Part shown: piece by piece, positions 42,580-55,600 of the stretch | Layout: each line of letters opens with the position of its first letter | Position numbering within the stretch: the stretch's first letter is position 1 | Translations under genes and position numbers: made by a program | Notes under the pieces: model-generated | Seen by the model: only the letters and a program-made list of their open reading frames with translations | What the model was told of the DNA's origin: nothing | Databases searched by the model: none | Assembly (NCBI RefSeq): GCF_032362555.1 | Contig: NC_083511.1 | Coordinates: 11,532,001 to 11,596,000, forward strand | Direction: 5' to 3' | Origin: Amyelois transitella | Taxonomy: Eukaryota > Arthropoda > Insecta > Lepidoptera > Pyralidae | DNA: 64,000 nucleotides

Positions 42580-45474
42580 ATGCCTTACTGGTATTATGAC
42601 AAGAAAGATCTACAGAACACGCCGTCGTTTCGAGATGGAATTAACAACGAGACAGAGAACCGCTACCGCAAGGAGGGCGCAAGATTCATTATTGACACAG
42701 GGTCGAAGATGGACTTAGGTTATAATACAGTGGCGACTGGTGTTGTTTATTTTCATCGGTTTTACATGTTCCACTCGTTCAGGACATTCCCTAGATATAT
42801 AACCGCGTGTTGCTGTTTGTTTTTGGCGGGAAAAGTTGAGGAAACTCCGAAAAAGTGTAAAGATATAATCAAAGTGGCGAAGTCTTTGCTGACGGAGCAG
42901 AAGTTTGCGAGTTTTGGTGAGGATCCCAAAGAAGAAGTGATGACTTTGGAGCGCATTCTGCTCCAAACGATCAAGTTCGATTTGCAGGTGGAGCACCCAT
43001 ATGGGTATCTGTTGAAATATGCCAAGTGCCTGAAAGGAGATAAGGCTAAGTTACAGAAGATGGTACAAATGGCGTGGACTTTTGTGAATGACAGGTGATT
43101 TTAAAACTTTCATTTTTATCAGTAACCACATAACATCAGAATAAAATAGAATAGATTTTTTTTCAAAATTGGATACAAGGTATCACTTATTGACGTCACA
43201 ATCACGCATCAATCACGCCTCTTTTCCGGGGGGGTAGGCAGAGACTACATCTCTCTCAAGTAACCAACCAACCATGCATGATATGAAGAATTTAGTAGTA
43301 AAACTAGATGAATTTCTGTCCAGTTGTTTTAGTTTCCACCTTGAAACTCTGTATCTAATTGATTTGTTAAACTAATTCCTTGATGTTTACTACAGCCACA
43401 TTCACTGGCATTCTTTTCCAGTTGTGAAGACCTAATTTGCATATGTGTGCTGTCTTATTTGAAGAACAACATATCTTATAACTGCTCTAATTCTCATTAT
43501 GATTGTATAGATTTGCAACGTATTGGCAAAGAACATGTCATTTGGACACAAATTTTCAATCATTATTTTATATCTATTTTGAGGCATGACAAAGTGTATT
43601 CATCCACATCTTATGTTTCTGCCGACCTTTTAAGTAGCTTACCTGCCATATAATTTAGGGACGGCAGATTAAAGATTAATTCCTCTTTTAAAATTGTATC
43701 TTGTACGTATTTTGTTTGTAATGTATGTATTTTTCAGTAAGCACGTGCACTTTATTGCACCACCAAATTAAAGTTTTCTGTTTGGTCAGCTGGTAGACTG
43801 TTAGAGAATGCCAAACAGCATTAAGTCCATTGAATGTGACCTTTCAGTCTTTGTGAGACTGTTACATAGTCTTAGTTTTCGAGACTGGTTCTAATTATGT
43901 ATTTATTTTGCCTTACAAAGCCGTGATAACATTTCAGTTTATGCACAACACTGTGTTTACAATGGGAGCCTGAAGTGATAGCTGTAGCGTTGATGTTCCT
44001 CGCGGGCAAGCTCAGCAAGTTTGAGGTGGTGGACTGGAACGGACGGACCCCAAAACACACAGCATGGTGGGACATGTTTGTTGAAGATATCACTATGGAG
44101 CTGCTGGAAGATATATGCCATCAGGTACATTGATTTATAATGGTTATTAGACAATTTGTCACTATAAGGGATGACTAAAATGATGTTACAGTGCAGTTTT
44201 TTACCGCTTCTTCTGCACTGATGCTTTGGAAGTGGCAGTAAACTTAGTTTTAAGTATTTTATTTCATGTCAACCAATGTTGTGAAACCAAAAAATATATG
44301 ATAATTGTTTAGTGGTGTTTGAAATGTTCCATAATAATGTATAAAAATTTTGGATTTGAATTAGCTTAGATCCTGGTTTTTCCATTCCGCTAAAATATTA
44401 TATTGCCTTCAACATCCACGGGAGATTGGTGCAAAAAGCGAGAGATGATTGTAGTTTTAAACCACGCTTTTATGAACAGGGTTATGGTTGTAGATAAAAC
44501 AAATGAAGTTTGCAGGGACACCCGCCTCTGTCTGCCTTTTTTAAGTGAGCCTTTGCGTTTATATACATATTTGTTATTTTAGCTTGCCAATTAATTTCCA
44601 GGTGTTAGACCTGTACTCGCCACAAACGCAACCGTCGGGGGGCGACTCCCCCCCTCTGGCGAACCCCTCGAAGGCTCCAAAAAACTTGCAGAAGCCCCCG
44701 TCCGGTACACCGCCCGCTTCCGCATCGCCTGTCGCGCCTATAAGTAAGCCAGCGGTCACACCGATCAAAAATGGCGGGGACTTGAAGCCTGAGCCGCCCA
44801 AGTTGGAGCCTCCGCCGAGGTAAGTCAATTTACATACATATTCACGTCTATATATCCCTAGCGGGGTAGACAGAGTCACCAGTCTTGAAAAGACTGATAG
44901 GCCACGCTCAGCTGTTTGGCTTAGTGATAGAATTGAGATTCAAATAGTGACAGGTTGCTAACCCATCGCCTGAAAGAAGAATTCCAAGTTTATAAGCCTT
45001 AATTGCCTTTTACAACATCCGTGGGAAAGAGATGGAGTGGTCCTATACTTTTTTGTAATGGTGCCGGGAACCGTTTGGTCAACTTTGACCACACTATAGC
45101 GGTACTGGGAAATTACTGTTGATTTTATTGAGGAAAATAAAAATTTTAATATTTGCCACTATAAGTGATACCTTTTATCCAATTTTGAAAATTGGAAGAT
45201 GCAAATTTCCTGATGACGCTGCCAATTTTCCAGGTTCGGCTACGCGCCGCCGCCGTACGCGAGCATCCCCCCGCCGGCGCCGTTCCCCCCCATGCCGGCG
45301 TTCGGCGCGCCCCCGCCCCCGCTGGCGCGCCTGCCGCTGCTGTACTCGGAGCCGCCCCCCGCGGCGCCGCGCTACCCCCCGCCGCCCCCCGCACACCCGC
45401 CCGTGTCGGTGCCCCCTCCCTACTACCCCCCCATCCCCGCGCCGCCCCCGCGACCGTATTTTCCGCCGCCGTAG
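42580..45474 (+). CDS. CycK: Cyclin K
   Basis: Four exons (42580-43094, 43938-44124, 44602-44819, 45234-45474) join in phase to give 386 residues, shorter than human cyclin K (580) because the Pro-rich tail is short. Cyclin K activates CDK12/CDK13, which phosphorylate the RNA polymerase II tail and support elongation and long-gene expression in the nucleus. Evidence includes the N-terminal [15 protein letters not shown], the cyclin box with [19 protein letters not shown] and [19 protein letters not shown], then [20 protein letters not shown]. The second cyclin fold continues with [19 protein letters not shown] and [16 protein letters not shown]. The last exon is about 80% GC and encodes PPPY/PPP-rich repeats ending [16 protein letters not shown] at 45697 suits the 3' end. 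Third-intron SINE-A is noted separately. Confidence 0.97.
44832..45072 (-). repeat. SINE-A, near full length, in Cyclin K intron
   Basis: It starts 13 bp after the donor of exon 3: TACATACATATTCACGTC, then GCGGGGTAGACAGAG. It ends at ATGGTGCCGGGAACCG. Confidence 0.85.
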
Positions 45475-45715
45475 CGTTAAGATTTACAATAGTATAATTT
45501 TTTACCGAAATATAAAGTGATGGCCAATGTTTTTTGTTTCATTTTAATAATCCTGTTTTTGTCTCGTCTGGCGTTATGAATCGCAGCGGTCAATAACAAG
45601 ATGGCCGGATATCAATGTTGTATTAAGAATGTAACCTATTACAGCCAATTACATTATATACCATTGTACCTAGTTATTAAAAATATTTATTTAAAAATAA
45701 AGCAAACACAAAATA
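45475..45715 (+). other. Cyclin K 3' UTR
   Basis: Non-coding sequence from the TAG stop to just past AATAAA at 45697-45702. It abuts the predicted end of the oppositely oriented Pez transcript. Confidence 0.6.
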
Positions 45716-45719
45716 GTAA

Positions 45720-48700
45720 TTCATGTTACATTTTATTGTCGGCATAAAAAAATCACAATTTATAAAATTTACAATACCCAATCGATTTCTCGGAATAAAT
45801 ACTTAAATCGCTTCTTACATGCAGATAAAACAATTAAAATATGCTGTTTAAAAAAAATCTAAATAATCCATTTAAATATTGTAAAATAATACATGCTTTA
45901 TTCTTTTTTTTTGTAAAGAAAGAATAAAAAAAGTACAAAACTCATGAAATATTTAAAAAAAAAATCACAAAATGTTGCGCGTACATATTAGGTAATTAAA
46001 TATCGAATAATTTGTCAGCCAGGCTGAAACACAATAAATAATGTTACAAATTTATTTTTTATTAAAAAAAAAAAATCATTCAACTACCAGTATGAATAAA
46101 ACACACTGCCTTATCCTTTGGCGGGATCTTTTCACGTTGTTCATAGTGACGCCGTGTTACTACGTTTTCATACATATACCGTACAGAAAAAAACTAAAGT
46201 TCCCTTGGTTTTGCGAAAGAACTGTAGGTATTTTTTTGTAGGTGGCGCTTTTTCACGCTGACGAAGCTGTTGGTAAAAGCTATATTTTAGATATATTTTA
46301 AATCAATCTCTTTCAGCCTGGCCAAGCGAGCAAACTTACTCTAAAGAAAAATACATAGCTGCCGTTGGACTAGAAAACGATCATTTTTTAACGCGATATA
46401 AAATGAACACATACTTGCGACGATACACGGGACTTGCCCACGTCTACCCATCGACAATACGAGGACTTCTATATATCTATTTCACTAATGGCCATAAACT
46501 AATTACATTCTTAAAAAAAAACTCCAAGTGACATTTTCGGTTATATAAAAATTTTATGAATGGTAATAAATAAAAATTTAATAAGACATTTCCGATAAAA
46601 AATACTAACATTTCAATAGTTACAACGCGATTATTGTAAAACAAAATTCAAAACGAAATATAAAATATAGTTAGTCACAGGATGAAGATCATGATGTTAT
46701 ATTAATAATCCTGTAACGCGAAAGTTTATAAGTATATTGAATATTTTATTCATATATATTTTTCTATATAAGTATCATAAAAAATGGTATCGTTGAATTA
46801 GTATCTCGTAACAAAAGTCTGAACTTCGCAGCTAACTCTATCTGAGTTATTTGTCCCGTATAAATTTATTAATGCACATTTTAATCGGGCGACGCGACAG
46901 CAAGTAATCTTAAAACACACCTTCAAAAAAAATCTAACCACAAACAATATTATAAAAGGTTTCTATCAAAACAGATTAATATGTAAACAATGTAGATTTA
47001 ATTAAACTTACAATCAACATATCTTATCTCTGATAAATATTTTCAACAGTAATATTTGATATCGCTAACTGCTTCACGAACTATAAAATGCTAGTGAGTA
47101 ATTAATTTTCATTATAATATAAACTGATACTTATTGACTTTATACAGACAAATTTTCAGAGTAACTTTAGAACATCGATCTTAAAAACTTTAGAAAGAAT
47201 TTAATAGTCGTATGAGAATGTAATATTCCGACTGTCACAATTTATTTTTAACTTTATTAAGACTAACGATCTAAACTTGCTTAGAAAATTTGGCTGGTGT
47301 TTATTAGATATATGACGAGGTAAAATATGTCCAATACAAATTGATACAAAATCTCTATAATACAAGACATACGATAAAAAACATGATCAGATCGCGAATA
47401 ATCTCCAATGTAAGGCACATGATCTTAAAATCTAGGTAATGAGCACTTCAAACCACCTATACAAAAAAATAAATCACATCCATTTACAGCTAAGATAATA
47501 CTTTTAGTACGCTCGTTACACGCCGAATACTCTGTTAGTTTTAAAATGGACGAATATTTTTAATTGGGTAAAAAAAACTCCCAAATTAGAACGTTACAAT
47601 CTGAACAGACTTGCGACCCAAGTTATTGAAATTCCAAAACGAGTCTATAATTTCCTTGCAAAGCCATTTTTCTAGTAGGTCCGAGTAAGTAACCTTCGTA
47701 TATACATTATCCTATACCTACTTTTACGGCAAGGGAAAATAAATCTGTCGCAAGTGCTTTTTAGAACAAACATCCTATTGAATAAGATTATAGAAATCTA
47801 TTACAAAAAGGCACAATAATTAGTCTTTTTAATATTGATTTTAGGTTACGAAAAAGTCAGCAGCATTTAAAAATGTTTAACATTTTCGTGGCGTGCGCTA
47901 TTAACTGTTCTTATCAAAAACTTATAAAGATCTAAATGTAACGGTGTAAATTCATCTTAATATTTGACATTAATTACAAAAATGTATACACAATATATTA
48001 TAAAGTATTAAATCGAGGAAGATTGAATTTTATCAGTCAACTCTAAACCTAAATTTTTGTTATTATTAATTAAAATTAATTATGGAGTTATATAAAAGAT
48101 ATTTCCAATCTTTAACTTTTTCTTTCAATCTGCGATTTGAAAGTCAGGGTTTCCGGTTACAAGTTGACAATAATTGGTATTGTTAATAAGAAATACTATA
48201 ATTATTATTACACTTATAACTTACTTCCTCGGAAATGGTTGCCTGTTTTTGCGTATTGTAATTAATTAATAAACAAAATTGTGACAGAGAATAGTGTGCG
48301 ATATGGCAATATAGAATACTGATAAATATAAGAATTGGAATTATAAAAAACACGTAGGTAGTTAAAATGGCACGCATAAGTATATGGGAAGTAGAATATT
48401 AAGTTAATTTAACATTTCGAAATATACAATCGCAGAATTGAGCAATAGGCACAAATTGATTTAATTTATTATAATGTATATGGTAATCGACAACAGTTCA
48501 TATTTTCATTAAATATTAAAAAATATAAAAAAAACAGCGCCAAAGAGGCTTAATTTTCGTTTGGCGCCATTATCCATAATTTTTTTCTCGATCATAAATT
48601 ACTACCGGCCAGCATATCTATTTTAATATTATTTAAATTCAGAATGCTGCCGTAGGTTTCATTTTTTTTAATAGCACACATTTATATTATGACTATGTTC

Positions 48701-48794
48701 GTTTTATTATTTTATTTTTTTTCTTAATGTAAATCTCGTAAACACGACTCATAAGTTTTCCTGTGTTCCGTCATTTCTTTGGCAGTGTTTAATA
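45720..48794 (-). other. Probable long Pez 3' UTR
   Basis: About 3 kb of AT-rich sequence between the Pez stop codon (48795) and TTTATT at 45732, which is AATAAA on the minus strand. It is almost free of interspersed repeats, unlike the introns; only a family B tail fragment (46787-46865) was seen. No coding exons were recognised. The repeat depletion is the main reason for calling it UTR rather than intergenic DNA. Confidence 0.45.
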
Positions 48795-49637
48795 TTAAAT
48801 GAGCCGCGACTGTTTGAGATAATGCAGCAACACTTGATGCAGGAATTTGTATTGGTGCACATTTTCTATGAGGTTAGCCCGCTGTTGCTGGAGCAGGCTG
48901 ATTGTTCGAGGGATGTCTAATTCCTGTGCAACAAAAAAAAAAAACAAATTAATAGACAATTAGAAATGTTAGTGGCGTCAATCGATCATGAAACATTTAT
49001 TGACTCAATTTACCGCTTTATGACTGATATAAATACGTGTATTACAGAAAAGGGATTGTACGAATTTTGGTCAAAAATAGTATTAGGTTTACAAGAGAGA
49101 AGATGTGTCAGAGTGTCACCCACATGGGTGTGTGAAGGTAAAAAAAAAAGACAATAAAAGGACATACTTAGGTACCTTTCATTCCGGTAAAAATTAAAGT
49201 TCCCGTGGGATTTGAGAAAAACCCTATATTATTTTGTAGGTGGCGCTCAATTAATCTCAATTGGTCGTGGTCCGGGATATGTGACAATACCTAGACGAGG
49301 CTGTTACAGGAATACACATCATCAGAAATATTGATTCCTCTATAGCCTAGTCTCTATGATGTCGAAGCTATACGAAAAAGACTATAGTTTTGGTATGCTC
49401 GTATACATACATACATATAGTCTATATCCCTTGCAGGGTAGACAGAGCCAACAGTCATGAAAAGACTGACAGGCCACGTTCAGCTTTTGGCTTGATGATT
49501 GAACGAGATGGAGTGGTCGTGTGTGTGTGTGTGTCCGCGCGGTCACCTGGCTGTGGTCCAGGATGTGCGCCAGCAGGTGCGCGGCGAGCGCGAGCCCGGC
49601 GCGCGGCGCGGCGCCCGCCAGCAGCACGAGCGGCGCG

Positions 49638-49686
<49 letters not shown>

Positions 49687-49782
49687 GTCACCTGGCTGTG
49701 GTCCAGGATGTGCGCCAGCAGGTGCGCGGCGAGCGCGAGCCCGGCGCGCGGCGCGGCGCCCGCCAGCAGCACGAGCGGCGCG

Positions 49783-49831
<49 letters not shown>

Positions 49832-49927
49832 GTCACCTGGCTGTGGTCCAGGATGTGCGCCAGCAGGTGCGCGGCGAGCGCGAGCCCGGCGCGCGGCGCG
49901 GCGCCCGCCAGCAGCACGAGCGGCGCG

Positions 49928-49980
<53 letters not shown>

Positions 49981-50076
49981 GTCACCTGGCTGTGGTCCAG
50001 GATGTGCGCCAGCAGGTGCGCGGCGAGCGCGAGCCCGGCGCGCGGCGCGGCGCCCGCCAGCAGCACGAGCGGCGCG

Positions 50077-50125
<49 letters not shown>

Positions 50126-50221
50126 GTCACCTGGCTGTGGTCCAGGATGTGCGCCAGCAGGTGCGCGGCGAGCGCGAGCCCGGCGCGCGGCGCGGCGCCC
50201 GCCAGCAGCACGAGCGGCGCG

Positions 50222-50270
<49 letters not shown>

Positions 50271-50366
50271 GTCACCTGGCTGTGGTCCAGGATGTGCGCC
50301 AGCAGGTGCGCGGCGAGCGCGAGCCCGGCGCGCGGCGCGGCGCCCGCCAGCAGCACGAGCGGCGCG

Positions 50367-50417
<51 letters not shown>

Positions 50418-50513
50418 GTCACCTGGCTGTGGTCCAGGATGTGCGCCAGCAGGTGCGCGGCGAGCGCGAGCCCGGCGCGCGGCGCGGCGCCCGCCAGCAG
50501 CACGAGCGGCGCG

Positions 50514-50562
<49 letters not shown>

Positions 50563-50658
50563 GTCACCTGGCTGTGGTCCAGGATGTGCGCCAGCAGGTG
50601 CGCGGCGAGCGCGAGCCCGGCGCGCGGCGCGGCGCCCGCCAGCAGCACGAGCGGCGCG

Positions 50659-50707
<49 letters not shown>

Positions 50708-50803
50708 GTCACCTGGCTGTGGTCCAGGATGTGCGCCAGCAGGTGCGCGGCGAGCGCGAGCCCGGCGCGCGGCGCGGCGCCCGCCAGCAGCACGAGCGGC
50801 GCG

Positions 50804-50852
<49 letters not shown>

Positions 50853-50949
50853 GTCACCTGGCTGTGGTCCAGGATGTGCGCCAGCAGGTGCGCGGCGAGC
50901 GCGAGCCCGGCGCGCGGCGCGGCGCCCGCCAGCAGCACGAGCGGCGCGC

Positions 50950-50985
<36 letters not shown>

Positions 50986-51081
50986 GTCACCTGGCTGTGG
51001 TCCAGGATGTGCGCCAGCAGGTGCGCGGCGAGCGCGAGCCCGGCGCGCGGCGCGGCGCCCGCCAGCAGCACGAGCGGCGCG

Positions 51082-51130
<49 letters not shown>

Positions 51131-51227
51131 GTCACCTGGCTGTGGTCCAGGATGTGCGCCAGCAGGTGCGCGGCGAGCGCGAGCCCGGCGCGCGGCGCGG
51201 CGCCCGCCAGCAGCACGAGCGGCGCGC

Positions 51228-51263
<36 letters not shown>

Positions 51264-51360
51264 GTCACCTGGCTGTGGTCCAGGATGTGCGCCAGCAGGT
51301 GCGCGGCGAGCGCGAGCCCGGCGCGCGGCGCGGCGCCCGCCAGCAGCACGAGCGGCGCGC

Positions 51361-51396
<36 letters not shown>

Positions 51397-51492
51397 GTCA
51401 CCTGGCTGTGGTCCAGGATGTGCGCCAGCAGGTGCGCGGCGAGCGCGAGCCCGGCGCGCGGCGCGGCGCCCGCCAGCAGCACGAGCGGCGCG

Positions 51493-51541
<49 letters not shown>

Positions 51542-51638
51542 GTCACCTGGCTGTGGTCCAGGATGTGCGCCAGCAGGTGCGCGGCGAGCGCGAGCCCGGC
51601 GCGCGGCGCGGCGCCCGCCAGCAGCACGAGCGGCGCGC

Positions 51639-51674
<36 letters not shown>

Positions 51675-51770
51675 GTCACCTGGCTGTGGTCCAGGATGTG
51701 CGCCAGCAGGTGCGCGGCGAGCGCGAGCCCGGCGCGCGGCGCGGCGCCCGCCAGCAGCACGAGCGGCGCG

Positions 51771-51819
<49 letters not shown>

Positions 51820-51916
51820 GTCACCTGGCTGTGGTCCAGGATGTGCGCCAGCAGGTGCGCGGCGAGCGCGAGCCCGGCGCGCGGCGCGGCGCCCGCCAGC
51901 AGCACGAGCGGCGCGC

Positions 51917-51952
<36 letters not shown>

Positions 51953-52049
51953 GTCACCTGGCTGTGGTCCAGGATGTGCGCCAGCAGGTGCGCGGCGAGC
52001 GCGAGCCCGGCGCGCGGCGCGGCGCCCGCCAGCAGCACGAGCGGCGCGC

Positions 52050-52085
<36 letters not shown>

Positions 52086-52181
52086 GTCACCTGGCTGTGG
52101 TCCAGGATGTGCGCCAGCAGGTGCGCGGCGAGCGCGAGCCCGGCGCGCGGCGCGGCGCCCGCCAGCAGCACGAGCGGCGCG

Positions 52182-52230
<49 letters not shown>

Positions 52231-52327
52231 GTCACCTGGCTGTGGTCCAGGATGTGCGCCAGCAGGTGCGCGGCGAGCGCGAGCCCGGCGCGCGGCGCGG
52301 CGCCCGCCAGCAGCACGAGCGGCGCGC

Positions 52328-52363
<36 letters not shown>

Positions 52364-52460
52364 GTCACCTGGCTGTGGTCCAGGATGTGCGCCAGCAGGT
52401 GCGCGGCGAGCGCGAGCCCGGCGCGCGGCGCGGCGCCCGCCAGCAGCACGAGCGGCGCGC

Positions 52461-52496
<36 letters not shown>

Positions 52497-52593
52497 GTCA
52501 CCTGGCTGTGGTCCAGGATGTGCGCCAGCAGGTGCGCGGCGAGCGCGAGCCCGGCGCGCGGCGCGGCGCCCGCCAGCAGCACGAGCGGCGCGC

Positions 52594-52629
<36 letters not shown>

Positions 52630-55600
52630 GTCACCTGGCTGTGGTCCAGGATGTGCGCCAGCAGGTGCGCGGCGAGCGCGAGCCCGGCGCGCGGCGCGGC
52701 GCCCGCCAGCAGCACGAGCGGCGCGCTGCGCCCCGCCGCCGGCGAGCACCACTCGCCCGCCTCGCACGACAGCCGGAGCGCGTTCATTTCCGACAGGAAC
52801 TCTGGAATATATATAGGAGACATAAAAATAACTTTTACGATAAATAAATATAAACACCATTTAAGAAATACAAATAAAATAAAATTACCCACACCTAGAA
52901 CTAAATATTGAAAGAGTGATATATTATATGAAGGAGCAAAAATGTTTAATGACTTACCTAAGGACTTAAAAAACATAAAAACTTTGACTTTGTTCAAAGG
53001 AAGACTTAAAAATTATATCTACACCAAAAATTTTTCAATTACTTAACTTTTTTCGAAAACTACACTGTTTATTTGCGTCAATATTTTTAACAATTATTTA
53101 TAAATTAGTAAATTAGTATAGAGTCAATAAATATCTACTAACCGAGACATATTTAGTTCAAACAAATCAGTGAAAATCTCTAGAGCGCGTTTTAAAACCG
53201 CACAGCGCCATCTATTAGTCTAGCTCGTAAACTCACCGCGGAACGCCGCCACGTCGGCGGGGGCGGGCAGCGGCCCCCAGCTGCGGTAGTGCACGTGCCA
53301 CAGCCGCCTCGGGGCGGGGCTCCCGGCCCGGCGAATGGTGACCAGCGCGGAGCTGCCCCATGGCGCAGTCGAAGACGTGCCGCATGACACTTGGAACTGG
53401 TGGCGAGTGTTTAGTTTTGTGAGACAAAAAGGCAATATATATTCAACAAGGGAACATATTTTTTTTTTTTTTGTGTACTGGAAACAAGGGAACATATTTT
53501 TTTTTTTTTATGTACTGGTAACAAGGGAACATAATTTTTTTTTTCTATCCGGTACAAATACACAATTGAAACTTTAAGTCACGACACGTGTCTTTGTTTA
53601 TTTATGTTTATTTTTTTGTTACGTGCGCATATTGACCTTCACTAGCACCTAGGTCATAACTGAAAATCAGCGTATTGCTCTACACTAATAAATTCGTTGA
53701 GTTGTGACCTTTTTGTACTGCTGCAACTCACACCCTATTAATTTGTATTTCATATGAAATTGTAAATCGTGTGTAGCAAATCAAATAAATGAATTATCTA
53801 TCTATCAAAAAATACACTGATTGAGTTAGCCTCGAAGTGAGTTCGAGACTTGTGTTACGAGATACTAATTCAACGATACTATATTTTATTATAAATACTT
53901 ATATATATGTAGATAAACATCCAAGACCCAGGCCAATCAGAAAAAGTTCTTTTCCCATTCCATGCCGTGGGCGGGATTCGAACCCGAGACCTCCGTTGTC
54001 ACAGACAAGCGTACTACCACTGCGCCACAGAGACCATCAAATTATAGTGTAATAGTGAAGAGAATAGAATAGAACAGATTTATTTTCAAAATTGGATACG
54101 AAGTATCAATTATTGACGTCACATCACTTAAATCTAATTATAACTACCACCGCTTCCAAAACGCATGTGTAGAAGAAGCGGCGAAACGAACTATACTGCA
54201 GTATTTTTACCGGACGTCAATTTACAAACAAAAATTCAAATTCAAAATTTTTATTCATTATTATACATAGGATACTTCATATCGCTTTATAATTGTCTAA
54301 AGCCTTCCTCGATGAATGGTCTATACAAAGCAAAAAGAATTTTTCAATTCAAACCAGTAGTTCCTGATATTAGCGCGTTCACACAAACAATAATGTATGT
54401 ATGTATGTAAAATTATTAAAGTCAATATACAGACCTGTCCATATTGATGCGTCCTGTTATCCGCTGGGAGGTAGTGGGGCCTCTTCTCATCAACAAACGC
54501 CACGAGACGTGCGCCGACCTGGAAAATAATCAGTCGTTAAGTAAAAATTTACACCATGTTAAATAAGGGTCCAGGTTAAGTAAAAATATCGTGTCCTAGG
54601 CGAACTGAAAAAGAAAATTTTCTTTCTCCCTCTTACAAACTAATAACAAAGATAAAAAACCATAGCAACCGGACAATGCCATATATACATAGCTAGTATA
54701 TAAATAGTATACATACAGAGTGACTTTTAATTCAACTGCATAAATTTAACTGTTAAGTGTACTCATCTAAAGGATATTTAAAAAACGTTAAAAGAAAAAT
54801 ATCGGTTCATATTTCAGAAAGTACGAAAAAAATAAAAGTATCAAAATCCACGATCCTAAATACGTCATATCACCCCGACCGGCGGAAAAGCGACGCGTAA
54901 GATTCAGAGGTCAACGACACAATTCATTCAGCTGACCGATCTCGACAACTCTGTACTTTACTTGATTTTGGTACTAGAAAAATAATTTATATTTGAGACA
55001 TTTATTTACACGTTTTAATTTCTTTTTGTAGTATTGGTCTTTAATAAAGCGTGTGACGTAGTTTTTGAAAATGATAACGTTTAATTTAAATAAAAATAGG
55101 CTCAAACAGCTCAGAAGCATGGGTATAGTCTATGTTTAAAAGGATGCAGTTGTTTTAAATGTCACCCTGTATATAGATATACCTGCCAAGCGCACTCCCA
55201 CACCAAGGGGCAGTGTCCGCCGCACGAGCAGCCCGCGGGCGCGGCTGCGGCTGCCGGTGGGGGGTGCGGGGGGGAGGACACCTTCCCCACCACGTAGAAC
55301 TGCTGGGTGCTGCCCACCGTCATCTGTGGGGGGAACAATTGTCATTGTGATATATTTATAGATACATACATACATATAATCACGTCTATATCCCTTGCGG
55401 GGTAGACAGAGCCAACAGTCTTGTAAAGACTAATAGGCCACGTTCAGCTGTTTGGCTTCAAGATGGAATTGAGATTAAAATAGTGACAGGTTGCTAGCTT
55501 ATCGCCTAAAAGAAGAATCCCAAGTTTATAAGCCTACCCCTTAGTCGGCTTTTACGACATCCATGGGAAAGAGATGGAGTGGTTCTATTCTTTTTTCTAT

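Noticed and set aside
45119-45520. Alternative frames over Cyclin K exon 4
   Set aside because: The high GC content leaves other frames open. Only the frame in phase with exon 3 gives the Pro-rich cyclin K tail and the TAG at 45472.
49390-52911. Three overlapping + strand reading frames of more than 1,100 codons
   Set aside because: They exist only because the GC-rich array lacks stop codons. The same product repeats with VCVCVC runs in every frame. The true coding sequence there is the minus-strand Pez exon at 52801-52635.
49455-52997. Many minus-strand HTHTHT-containing frames
   Set aside because: Each is one or two array units read through the CA repeat. They overlap each other unit by unit and have no independent support.
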